From Nocardioides mesophilus (GTDB lineage Bacteria > Actinomycetota > Actinomycetes > Propionibacteriales > Nocardioidaceae), in assembly GCF_014395785.1 (NCBI RefSeq), contig NZ_CP060713.1, positions 772,501-836,500 of the forward strand: a DNA stretch of 64,000 bases. Direction: 5' to 3'. Below the pieces are notes generated by a model, which saw nothing but the letters and a program-made list of their open reading frames with translations, searched no databases and was not told the origin of the DNA. Below, in pieces: positions 43,209-50,608 of the stretch; the stretch's first letter is position 1, and each line of letters opens with the position of its first letter. A program made the translations under genes and the position numbers.

Positions 43209-43649
43209 TTAACCGCCCTCGAGAATGGCGCACACTTGGGAGCGGGTTGGTGCGGTTCGTAGTTGCTGGATCTGGTCGTCGTCGGTGAAGACGCCAGACA
43301 ACTGGGAGAGCAGGTGCAGGTGGTCGTCCCCCGCACCTGCGATCGCGATGACGAACTCGACCGGGTTGCCGTCCCAGTCCACCGTCTGGGGGTACCGCGT
43401 GAACGAGATGGCGGTGCGGCGGATGGCGCTCTTGGCCGCAAGCGTGCCGTGCGGAATGGCCAGCAGGTTGCCCATGTAGGTGGACACCGAGCGCTCGCGC
43501 TCGTGCATGGCGTCGACGTACCACGGCTCCACCGCGCCGGCGGCGACGAGCAGCTGGCCCGCCGCGGTGATGGCCTCGTCCCGTGTGGCACCGGGACCGT
43601 CCAGCACGATCGCCTCGTCGGTCAGCAGGTGGTTGGCTGCTTCGCTCAT
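43209..43649 (-). CDS. PTS EIIA component, mannitol/fructose type
   Basis: A 146-residue EIIA with the phospho-acceptor His67 in LLAIPHGTL. It has RDEAITAAGQLLVAAGAV at the start and DHLHLLSQLSGVFTDDDQIQQL near the end, as in MtlF-type domains. It takes phosphate from HPr and passes it to the EIIB domain of the neighbouring EIICB. The ATG overlaps the dehydrogenase stop as ATGA; the longer frame to 43736 would lie inside that gene. Last gene of the operon. General PTS proteins EI and HPr are not in the window. Confidence 0.92.
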   Translation of the reverse strand: MSEAANHLLTDEAIVLDGPGATRDEAITAAGQLLVAAGAVEPWYVDAMHERERSVSTYMGNLLAIPHGTLAAKSAIRRTAISFTRYPQTVDWDGNPVEFVIAIAGAGDDHLHLLSQLSGVFTDDDQIQQLRTAPTRSQVCAILEGG

Positions 43650-44926
43650 CGCGTCGGTCCCCCTGTCCGGGGTGCGAACGCCTCGAGGACGTAGGCCTCG
43701 GCATCGCGGTTCCAGATGTTGTCGTGAGGAGCGCACAGCTCGGCGAGCCTGGCGAGGCGGGAGTCGCCGGCGGCTGCGAAGTCGGCGATAGCCGTGAGCT
43801 CCATGTCGATGTGCGGGTAGATCAGGATCTTGCCACCGGTGAAGTCGGGCAGTGTCGACAGCGCGTCAGGCACTGCATCCAGTCCTCCGACGTGCGTCAC
43901 CATGCGGGAGGGGTTGATGTCGCCCGAGGCGGAGAGCCTCAGGGACTCCTCCATGTCCGAGCGGGATCCACCCGAGGTGCCGACGACGTGAGTGCTCTCG
44001 TAGTGCACGTTGTACAGGTTGAGGCTGGCGGCGAACGACCTGTCGGTGGGGCCGGCGAAGAAGTTGAGGCAGCCGTCCTGCGCGAGGATGGCGTCCCCGG
44101 TCTCGGCGAGCGCCTTGCTCGCGGCGAAGACCACGACGTCGTCGTACCCCTGCCCGTCGGCCAGCTGGAGGAGAGCTTGTTTCGCGTCGATGCCAGTGGC
44201 GTCGAGGAACACCAGGCGGGTCCCGCGGGCGAGGGCCTCCTCGGGCGGGAACAGTCGGCGCAGGCGCTGCAGACGCTCTGCGCTGACGTCGACCGCGACC
44301 ACCAGACTGGGGTGGTAGGGGCCGTGCAGGGCATAGTCGATCGCCCCGATGCCCATCGCTCCGCCGCATCCCAGCAGCGCCAGCGACCCGCCGCTGCGAA
44401 TGCCCATCTGGTGTTCCCAGACCAGTGGCTGCGTGTGGTAGTTGGCATGGAGGGCGCCGATGATGCACGACATGGGTTCCGCCAGCGAAGCGTTGGCGAA
44501 GTAGCTCTCTGGGTAGGGCAGTACACAACCCTTGTCGATGGCGACCTTGGGGACGATGCAGTAGGTCGCGTCGCCGCCGAAGTACGGATAGCTGTAGCCC
44601 GGGGAATAGCCGCTGGGTAGTCCCATGGTCGGCAGGATGGCGACGCTCTGACCGGTCGTGAACCGTCCGGTCAGCTCCGATCCGACCTCCTCGACGACGC
44701 CCGCGAACTCGTGGCCCGTCATCACCGGGACGTCCCCGACGTCGTCGGGCACGCGCTTGTGCTCCTCGCCCAGCGACAGCGCCTTGTACGTCGACAGGCA
44801 CATGCTGCTGCTCACCACCCTCAGCAACAGCTCGTCGGCCCCTGTGGCGGGCAGCTCGAACTCGCTGACGGCAACCTTGTCCCTGCCATGGATACGGGCG
44901 GCCCTGGTCAGTCGGTCACGCGTCAT
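43646..44926 (-). CDS. L-sorbose-1-phosphate reductase-like zinc dehydrogenase
   Basis: A 426-residue MDR dehydrogenase. Catalytic-zinc residues are Cys43 (SSSMCLSTYKAL) and His72-Glu73 (VMTGHEFAGVV). The Rossmann fold reads LALLGCGGAMGIGAIDYAL. Length and overall pattern match SorE-type sugar-phosphate reductases, longer than usual alcohol dehydrogenases. In a PTS operon it should oxidise or reduce the phosphorylated sugar made on uptake, for example sorbose-1-P to glucitol-6-P; the exact sugar is not settled. Overlaps the EIICB gene by 11 bp. Confidence 0.85.
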   Translation of the reverse strand: MTRDRLTRAARIHGRDKVAVSEFELPATGADELLLRVVSSSMCLSTYKALSLGEEHKRVPDDVGDVPVMTGHEFAGVVEEVGSELTGRFTTGQSVAILPTMGLPSGYSPGYSYPYFGGDATYCIVPKVAIDKGCVLPYPESYFANASLAEPMSCIIGALHANYHTQPLVWEHQMGIRSGGSLALLGCGGAMGIGAIDYALHGPYHPSLVVAVDVSAERLQRLRRLFPPEEALARGTRLVFLDATGIDAKQALLQLADGQGYDDVVVFAASKALAETGDAILAQDGCLNFFAGPTDRSFAASLNLYNVHYESTHVVGTSGGSRSDMEESLRLSASGDINPSRMVTHVGGLDAVPDALSTLPDFTGGKILIYPHIDMELTAIADFAAAGDSRLARLAELCAPHDNIWNRDAEAYVLEAFAPRTGGPTR

Positions 44927-46400
44927 GGTCTGCCCCCTTGAGGCTGAGGTCGTGCTCGAGACGGTCGAGTGCGGGATCGCCGAGGAAGTTCTTGATCGTC
45001 ACGATCTCGACGTGTGGCCGCGCACCGGCGGCGCGCGCCGCGAGGTTCTCGTGGACGACCACGAGGTCGGTGTCATCGGGGATCGCCTCGATGGCGGCGT
45101 GCACCACGGTCACGTCCTCCCGACCGGCCCGCTCCAACTTCTTGCGGAAGGCGCTGGCGCCCATGGCGCTGCTGCCCATGCCCGCGTCGCAGGCGAACAC
45201 GATGCTGCGGACCTGAAGACGGTCTGCGGACGCATTCCGTCCGCCGTCACTGCCGCCGACCGCGCCAGCGAGCACCGCACGCCCCTCGGCCTTCATCGCC
45301 TGAGAGCGCTCGGTCTGCAGCTCCAGGTCGTCGGCACTGCCCTCGGGGTCGCGTGAGGCCTTCAAGATGACGGAGGTGACCAGGAAGCTGACGAGCGCGG
45401 CCACCAGCACCCCCGCGATGACACCGATGTGATCGCCCTTCGGGGTCAGGATGAGGTAGGAGAAGATCGAGCCCGGGCTGGGGCCGGCGGTCAGCCCGAC
45501 GTCGAAGAGCATGAAGGTGGCGATGCCTGACATGCCGCCGGCGATCATGCCGACGATGGTCAGCGGCTTCATCAGCACATAAGGGAAGTAGATCTCGTGG
45601 ATGCCCCCGAGGAAGTGGATGATGATCGCGCCGGGGGCGCTGTCGCGGATCACCCGGTTCTGACCGAACAGCCAGAACGCAACCAGAAGACCCAGTCCCG
45701 GACCCGGGTTCGAGGCGACCATGAAGAAGATCGACTTCCCGTCTTCTGCGGCCGCCTGAAGCCCGAGCGGGTAGTAGATGCCTTGGTCGATGACATTGTT
45801 GAGGAAGAGCACCTTCGCCGGCTCGTTGAGCAACGACAGCAGTGGCAAGGCACCGGTGTCCACGAGGGCGTTGATGGCCTGGAGCAGGACATCGTTGATC
45901 GCGCCGATCAGTGGGCCGATGGCCTTGTAGGCGGCAATGATCAGACCGAGCCCGAGAAATCCGAGCGTGAAGTTGTTGACGACCATCTCGAAGCCGGATC
46001 GGATCCGGTGCTGGATGGCCTCATCGATCTTCTTGATCAACCAGGCGCTCAGTGGCCCCATCACCATCGCACCGAGGAACATCGGGATCTCCGCCCCCAC
46101 GATGAGCCCGATGGTGCCCAACGCGCCGGCGACGCCGCCGCGATGTCCGTACACCAGCCGACCGCCGGTGTAGGCCAGGAGCAGGGGCAGAAGGTAGGTG
46201 ATGATCGGTCCGACGGGCGCCGCGAGGTCCTCGTTGGGCAACCACCCGGTCGGGATGAACAGGGCGGTCAGCAGGCCCCACGCGATGAAAGCCCCGACGT
46301 TGGGGATCACCATCGCCGTGAGGAAGCCGCCGAAGGCTTGGACGCGCGCACGATTGCTGGTCTTCTCCGCGGTCGTTGGACTGCTGGCTAGTTGTGTCAC
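44916..46400 (-). CDS. mtlA: PTS EIICB transporter, mannitol type
   Basis: A 494-residue fusion of a membrane EIIC domain (about 20-350, many helices, with GGIHEIYFPYVL at about 265-276, the substrate-site motif of the mannitol/fructose class) and a cytoplasmic EIIB domain with phospho-cysteine Cys404 in FACDAGMGSS. The EIIA is a separate protein, as often in actinobacteria. It imports and phosphorylates a hexitol or related sugar. Four bases of its start overlap the kinase stop (46397-46400). Confidence 0.92.
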   Translation of the reverse strand: MTQLASSPTTAEKTSNRARVQAFGGFLTAMVIPNVGAFIAWGLLTALFIPTGWLPNEDLAAPVGPIITYLLPLLLAYTGGRLVYGHRGGVAGALGTIGLIVGAEIPMFLGAMVMGPLSAWLIKKIDEAIQHRIRSGFEMVVNNFTLGFLGLGLIIAAYKAIGPLIGAINDVLLQAINALVDTGALPLLSLLNEPAKVLFLNNVIDQGIYYPLGLQAAAEDGKSIFFMVASNPGPGLGLLVAFWLFGQNRVIRDSAPGAIIIHFLGGIHEIYFPYVLMKPLTIVGMIAGGMSGIATFMLFDVGLTAGPSPGSIFSYLILTPKGDHIGVIAGVLVAALVSFLVTSVILKASRDPEGSADDLELQTERSQAMKAEGRAVLAGAVGGSDGGRNASADRLQVRSIVFACDAGMGSSAMGASAFRKKLERAGREDVTVVHAAIEAIPDDTDLVVVHENLAARAAGARPHVEIVTIKNFLGDPALDRLEHDLSLKGADHDA

Positions 46401-47166
46401 AGTGAGCCCTTTCGCTCGGTTGTTCCGTCGGTGTTGAGGCGCAGCAGCAGATCCACCTTGCTGCGGTCGGTGCGCGCCAGGACGCGATCGACGTTGAGCC
46501 GGTCACTGCGCTCGTAGAAGTCGACCGCCGCCTCGCGGCTGTATCCCCGCGGACCTTCCGCTCGATCAGCCGATCGCGGAGAAGCTCCGGCTCGGCCTCG
46601 AGGAAGACGTTGAAGTTGGAGTGGAGCGCCAGGTCGGCCCACCCCGGCTCGTCGAGCAACAGCCAGTTGCCCTCCACCAGCACCAGACTGGCCGTCACTG
46701 GGCAGTCGCCCGGCACGACGTCGTGCCGCACCCGGTCGTAGCGCGGCCAACACATAGGCTGTCGACGCGCAGCCTCGAGCTGGCGGGCCAAGCCTGCGAC
46801 GTCGTAGGTCTCAGGGGCACCCTTGATGGAGTTGAGGGGCACCCGTTCTCCGTCCCGGTCCACGTACCGCGTCTGCAGGTAGGCAGCCGGGTGATGGAAG
46901 CCGTCGATGCCCACCACGTCGAAGTCGAGATGGCGAGCGCGGTCCTTGAGCAGGACCGCCAGCGTCGACTTGCCGGCGGCCGGCGGCGCCGCCAAGAACA
47001 CGAAAGTACGGCGGTCGCGCTGCGCCCGCGCCGAGAGACGCTCCAGCGTCGGCAGCAGCAGCCCGTCGATCAGCTCGTGATCGACGACGACCTCGGTCTC
47101 GAGCCCGTTGACCAGGACCGGCGTCGTGTCCTGAGGGGCTAAGGAGGGGCCGCCGACGGGTTCCAT
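46397..47166 (-). pseudogene. P-loop sugar/nucleoside kinase-like protein, one-base frameshift
   Basis: A uridine-kinase/phosphoribulokinase-like P-loop protein: FVFLAAPPAAGKSTLAVLLKD, then DVVGIDGFHHPAAYLQ, KGAPETYDVAGL and LVEGNWLLLDEPGWADL. The frame breaks at the CCCC run 46545-46548 (plus-strand view). One added base joins ERKVRG to GYSREAAVDFYERSDRLNVDRVLARTDRS and ends at 46397, a 257-codon gene. ATG 47166 is preferred because GAGGTGAG precedes it and because the ATG at 47184 lies in a palindromic operator. It probably phosphorylates an intermediate of the PTS sugar pathway. Confidence 0.8.
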
Positions 47167-47177
47167 TCTCACCTCAC

Positions 47178-47210
47178 TGCTCATTTGAGCATCCTCTGCT
47201 CATCTGAGAG
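47178..47210. promoter_or_regulatory. paired candidate SorC-family operators
   Basis: TGCTCATTTGAGCA at 47178-47191 is a perfect 14-bp palindrome. TGCTCATCTGAGAG at 47197-47210 repeats its first half exactly and its second half partly. Centre spacing is 19 bp, close to two helical turns. They lie just before the PTS operon and are the natural target of the SorC-type regulator upstream. Confidence 0.6.
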
Positions 47211-47300
47211 TGAAGTACATCACTCGTGCACCGACGCGTCAAGGGTCACCTGGTGAGGACGCGTTGCAGCGCAGTCGCGTGGCAGCGCTGCGCGGGGTCT

Positions 47301-47377
47301 CCGACCGGGCGTGGGACGTGGGCCAGGAAGTGCTGTGGGGGTGGCCGACCGAGCGTGGGACGCGGGTCAGGAAGTGC
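47301..47377. repeat. 33-bp direct repeat at the end of the SorC-type gene
   Basis: The 33 bp at 47301-47333 recur at 47345-47377 with three mismatches; both contain GCGTGGGACG and CAGGAAGTGC. The second copy overlaps the last codons and stop of the regulator gene, so the C terminus may have been extended by the duplication. Confidence 0.6.
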
Positions 47378-48365
47378 GTCGAGCGGGCACGTGCGGTCGT
47401 GACGAAGGACGCCGACCCAGTGCGTGCGACTCGACGGCGGGCAGTGCGAGCAGCGCGCCCGCTGTCCGATCATCGGTCACCAACGAGGTGATGAGGCCGG
47501 AGCGGGCGGTAGCGGCGATGGCGGGCGCCTTCTCGACGGAGCCGGCCACCGCGAGGACCTGGGGGGTCGCCAAGAGCTCATCGACCGAGACCGAGATCCG
47601 CCGCCGGGTGACGGCCGCGTCGACCGTCGACCCGTCCTCGCGGAGGAAGATGCCCGCGACCTCGGCGAGAGTGCCCTCCAGAGCCAGCTCCGCACGGTCG
47701 GCCTCGGTGACCAGAGTGTCCAACTGGGTGATGGGTGGGGTCCAGGAGCCGACGGCCAGCACAGCGAGGGACAAGTCGGCGTAGCGCTCGAGGGCCCCTC
47801 GGACGGCGGGATCGCTGCGGAAGGTCTGGGCCGCGGTCTCGGACGCCGCGAAAAGAGGCGCAAAGATCGCGACAGCGTCCACGCTCGAGCGGCCCGCGAT
47901 CCGGCGAATGACTTCGACCGGTGACTGACGGAGGTCGTTGCCCACCGTGCCCGTCAGCTGGATGATCGTGCACGGCGGCAGGTCGGCCAGCTCCTCCCCG
48001 ATCGCCGCGAGGGTGCGACCCCAGGAGAGGCCGAGCAGGTCACCGTCACGGACCTGCTCCTTGATGCGCAGCGACGCGGCCCGTGCGAGTCGTCGTCGGT
48101 TGTCTTCTTCGTCCTCGCCGGCCTTGACGACCACGCACTCATCCAACAGGAGGTGCTCGGCGAGGTCCGCCGACAGCGCGTCACGGCGCTCGTCGAGATC
48201 GTTGATCTCGATGGTGACGACCCCGGTCTCTCGCGCCTGCTGCAACAGACGAGCCACCCGGAACCTCGACATCGAGAACTCCTTGGCCAGGTCTGTCTTG
48301 GCCGCATCCTCGAGGTAGTACCGGCGTGCGATGGCAGATAGCAGACGCCGCTGAACGTCGTCCAC
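47367..48365 (-). CDS. SorC/DeoR-type sugar-responsive transcriptional regulator
   Basis: A 332-residue SorC-family protein. N-terminal helix-turn-helix: RRLLSAIARRYYLEDAAKTDLAKEFSMSRFRVARLLQQARETGVV. Then comes the sugar-phosphate-binding domain with GLSWGRTLAAIGEEL, IIQLTGTVGND and AVAGSVEKAPAIAAT. GTG 48365 is used because GGAGG is eight bases upstream; GTG 48374 and ATG 48395 are alternatives. It lies 5' to the PTS operon on the same strand, and such regulators usually act on the adjoining operon when the phosphorylated sugar is present. Confidence 0.88.
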   Translation of the reverse strand: MDDVQRRLLSAIARRYYLEDAAKTDLAKEFSMSRFRVARLLQQARETGVVTIEINDLDERRDALSADLAEHLLLDECVVVKAGEDEEDNRRRLARAASLRIKEQVRDGDLLGLSWGRTLAAIGEELADLPPCTIIQLTGTVGNDLRQSPVEVIRRIAGRSSVDAVAIFAPLFAASETAAQTFRSDPAVRGALERYADLSLAVLAVGSWTPPITQLDTLVTEADRAELALEGTLAEVAGIFLREDGSTVDAAVTRRRISVSVDELLATPQVLAVAGSVEKAPAIAATARSGLITSLVTDDRTAGALLALPAVESHALGRRPSSRPHVPARRTS

Positions 48366-48433
48366 GTCACTCACCTCCGCCCGTCGAACCCACATCTACC
48401 CTACGGCAGAACAACGCCCCCGCCGCTGACGGT

Positions 48434-48618
48434 GACGCCATGCCCGGCAGCCCGGCGTTGAGCGCGAGCAGAAGGTCGAGCCACTCCTCATCCCGGACCT
48501 CGCCCACTGTGATCTGAGAGGGCCGCATGCGCAGGCTCTCTTGGACCCGGTCGCGCAACCGGACCTCGCCGGTGCCCTCCAAACCGCGTCGCCTGGTCTG
48601 CAGCGCGACCCAGCCGGG
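48434..48618 (-). pseudogene. decayed second cpaF copy, C-terminal fragment
   Basis: Matches 18592-18776 with roughly one mismatch in nine bases: WVALQTRRRGLEGTGEVRLRD, QESLRMRPSQITVGEVRDEE, LLLALNAGLPGMAS. The Walker B region is kept but the rest of the C terminus is missing. The homology stops exactly at the point (after CCGGG, equal to GTCGGG of the main copy) where the large element entered the first cpaF. Confidence 0.85.
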
Positions 48619-48755
48619 ACACCCGGGCCACGTTCGCTCCGAACCTTCCGACCGCAAAGTGCGCAGGCAGACCGTGCCCACCCGGATGCCGCTCCGGCAC
48701 CCAGACATACGGGAACGGGTCATCGCCCAAGGAGTCATGCAGGGACCGGAAAAAC

Positions 48756-50182
48756 GGCTCTCCTGACTGATCCGTGGGTCATTTCCGGCCGGGGAGTGCG
48801 GGTCGGTGGCCGCCGAGGTTGAGCATGGCCAGGGCGATGAGGGCGTCTGGTGACTTGAATCCGAACGCGACCCTGGTGATCAGGCGGATCTTGGTGTTGA
48901 CCGACTCGATGCGTCCGTTGGACAGGCCGTGCTCGATCGCGGCGAGGATCGAGGGCCTATGTTTGACGATGCGGCGTTGGAGGTCGACAAAGGTCGGGAT
49001 GCGGCAGCGACGCGCCCAGCCGATCCAGGCCTGGAGGGCCTTGGCGGCTTCGTCGTAGCCGAGCTGGAAGACGAGCCGGAGTCCTTCCTTGAGTAGGTAG
49101 GCCCTGTGCAGCGTGGGGTCGGTCTTGGCGATCCAGGCCAGCTTCGCGGCCTGTCGGGTGGTGAGGTTCTCGGGGTTCTTCCATAACGCGAAGCGGGCGT
49201 GCTTGAGGGCCTTCGCGGCGCCGGCGGCGTCTTGACGGATGCGTCCACGTGACCATCGGATCCGGTCGGCGCGGCCGCCTGGTCGGCTGCGGGCGGCGTT
49301 CCATGCTTGACGGCGGACGTCGTCGAGGGCCTCGGTGGCCCACTTGACGATGTGGAAGGGGTCCGCGCACCGCACCGCGTTCGGACACCGGTTGGCGACC
49401 ACGGCGCTGATCCAGTCCGCGCCGTCGGCACTGACGTGGGTGATCTGGGCGCAGCGTTCCTCGCCGAGGGCGTCGAAGAACTGCTCCAGGGTTGCCTTCT
49501 CCCGGCCGGGTGCAGCCCACACCAGCCGACCGGAGTCGTGGTCGACCACCACGGTGAGGTACTTCTGCCCTCGCTTGTAGGAGATCTCGTCGATCCCGAT
49601 CCGTCGCAGCCCGGCGAACCGGTCGTGCACGGCCTCCACGTCCGCCCAGACCCGGGTGATGATCGCCCCGACGGTGCGCCAGGCGATGCGCATCAGCTCG
49701 GTGATCGCGGTCTTGGAGCACTGCGTGGCCAACCAGGCGACCTGCTCGTCGAAGGCGAGGGTGTGGCCGGCGTCGTGCCGCGCCCACGGCACCGCTGCCA
49801 CCGTCGGGCCATGCACCGAACAGTTCACCCGCGGGGCGTCGGCCTCGAGGAACACCTGGATCGTGCCCAGGTCCAGCGCCCGCCACCGACGTCGTCCCTC
49901 CCCGCGGTCGTAGGCCGACGACCGTCGCTGGCACCGTCCGCACCGGGCACGTGCCCGGGCACGTGCCCGCACATGGGCGATGAGCCGCAGCTCGTCCTCG
50001 TCGTACTCGACCGACTCGATGACCGTCTTCTCGACCCCAAGCAGGGCGCGCCATAAGGTGGCGTTCTGCACGCCGTTCTCCGCTCTGTGGTTCCTGTTCC
50101 TAGACAGCTCAGAAACCTAGATAGGGAACGGCGTGCGCTCGTTCAGGCGCGCTCAACCACCCACGGAAGGGTCAGGAGAGCC
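48756..50182 (-). mobile_element. intact ISL3-family insertion sequence (1427 bp)
   Basis: Terminal inverted repeats of 24 bp at 48756-48779 and 50159-50182 match at 21 positions; both start GGCTCTCCTGAC and end CCGTGGGT. The element is flanked by a perfect 8-bp direct duplication GGAAAAAC (48748-48755 and 50183-50190), the size typical of ISL3 elements. It holds one transposase gene. The intact ends and duplication point to a recent insertion. Confidence 0.93.
48779..50071 (-). CDS. ISL3-family transposase
   Basis: A 430-residue DDE transposase of the IS204/IS1001/IS1096/IS1165 group. It has an N-terminal zinc-finger-like part (CGRC, then NCSVHG), an HTH region (CSKTAITELMRIAWRTVGAI), and the catalytic core with IGIDEISYKRG (Asp161), THVSADGADW (Asp216), CADPFHIVKW and NGRIESVNTKIRL (catalytic Glu). 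It appears complete. The stop codon overlaps the last base of the left inverted repeat. An odd Arg-Ala repeat (about 35-43) lies before the zinc motif. Confidence 0.95.
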   Translation of the reverse strand: MQNATLWRALLGVEKTVIESVEYDEDELRLIAHVRARARARARCGRCQRRSSAYDRGEGRRRWRALDLGTIQVFLEADAPRVNCSVHGPTVAAVPWARHDAGHTLAFDEQVAWLATQCSKTAITELMRIAWRTVGAIITRVWADVEAVHDRFAGLRRIGIDEISYKRGQKYLTVVVDHDSGRLVWAAPGREKATLEQFFDALGEERCAQITHVSADGADWISAVVANRCPNAVRCADPFHIVKWATEALDDVRRQAWNAARSRPGGRADRIRWSRGRIRQDAAGAAKALKHARFALWKNPENLTTRQAAKLAWIAKTDPTLHRAYLLKEGLRLVFQLGYDEAAKALQAWIGWARRCRIPTFVDLQRRIVKHRPSILAAIEHGLSNGRIESVNTKIRLITRVAFGFKSPDALIALAMLNLGGHRPALPGRK

Positions 50183-50420
50183 GGAAAAACGCCCCGAGGT
50201 CCTGGCGCACCTGTGCCTCGTCGTGACACCCGGCGTCGCGATAGGTCAACGTGCCAGAGCGATTCAGCCGATTGGCAGCTCAGTACCGCCGCAGGCGCCC
50301 CATAGCACGACGCGCAGCCTCTGCCCGCGAGCGCTCAGAGTTAGCAGGTCCACCGCCATGGGAACGACGCCGTGACGACTCAAAGCAGCCGCCGACCTCA
50401 GCGGCGTCCGGACACAGGTG
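50183..50420. other. decayed DNA between the IS and the cpaF N-terminal fragment
   Basis: Holds the right copy of the IS target duplication (50183-50190) and the upstream part of the Rep-like remnant to about 50355. The remaining about 65 bp are unassigned. Confidence 0.55.
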
Positions 50421-50563
50421 AGCTCGTGACGGCCCGCCCGCGCGACGAAGACCCGGCTGGGGTCATTGATCCAGATCTCTTCCACAGTGGGGTCGTCGAG
50501 GTACTTCTGCAGCGGGCCGAACCCGGAGACCCGGCTGACCAGCTCCTCCACCATCGCCTCGGG
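50421..50563 (-). pseudogene. decayed second cpaF copy, N-terminal fragment
   Basis: 143 bp nearly identical (about four mismatches) to 42574-42716 of the main cpaF: MVEELVSRVSGFGPLQKYLDD, VEEIWINDPSRVFVARAGRHE. Directly upstream the first about 60 codons are deleted and the cpaF leader (50567-50602, with TCAGCTCAGAC) follows. The high identity contrasts with the C-terminal fragment, which suggests a later copy or gene conversion. Confidence 0.85.
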
Positions 50564-50608
50564 CGCTCAAGCCCCCGTGCTTGTCAGCTCAGACCCCTCG
50601 CGAGGTCC

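Larger units (their letters stand above)
48619..50355 (-). pseudogene. remnant of a HUH Rep-like protein, interrupted by the IS
   Basis: With the IS (48756-50182) and one copy of its 8-bp duplication removed, the minus strand reads in one frame: SERSRAEAARRAMGRLRRY, a TGA, ANRLNRSGTLTYRDAGCHD, then QVRQDLGAFFRSLHDSLGDDP and FPYVWVPERHPGGHGLPAHF. The last part matches the pattern of actinobacterial replication-type proteins, whose HUH metal site lies in GGHGLHxHFAVG. Here one His is Pro, there is an in-frame stop, and both ends are missing. It is dead and joins the cpaF fragment at 48618. Confidence 0.62.
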
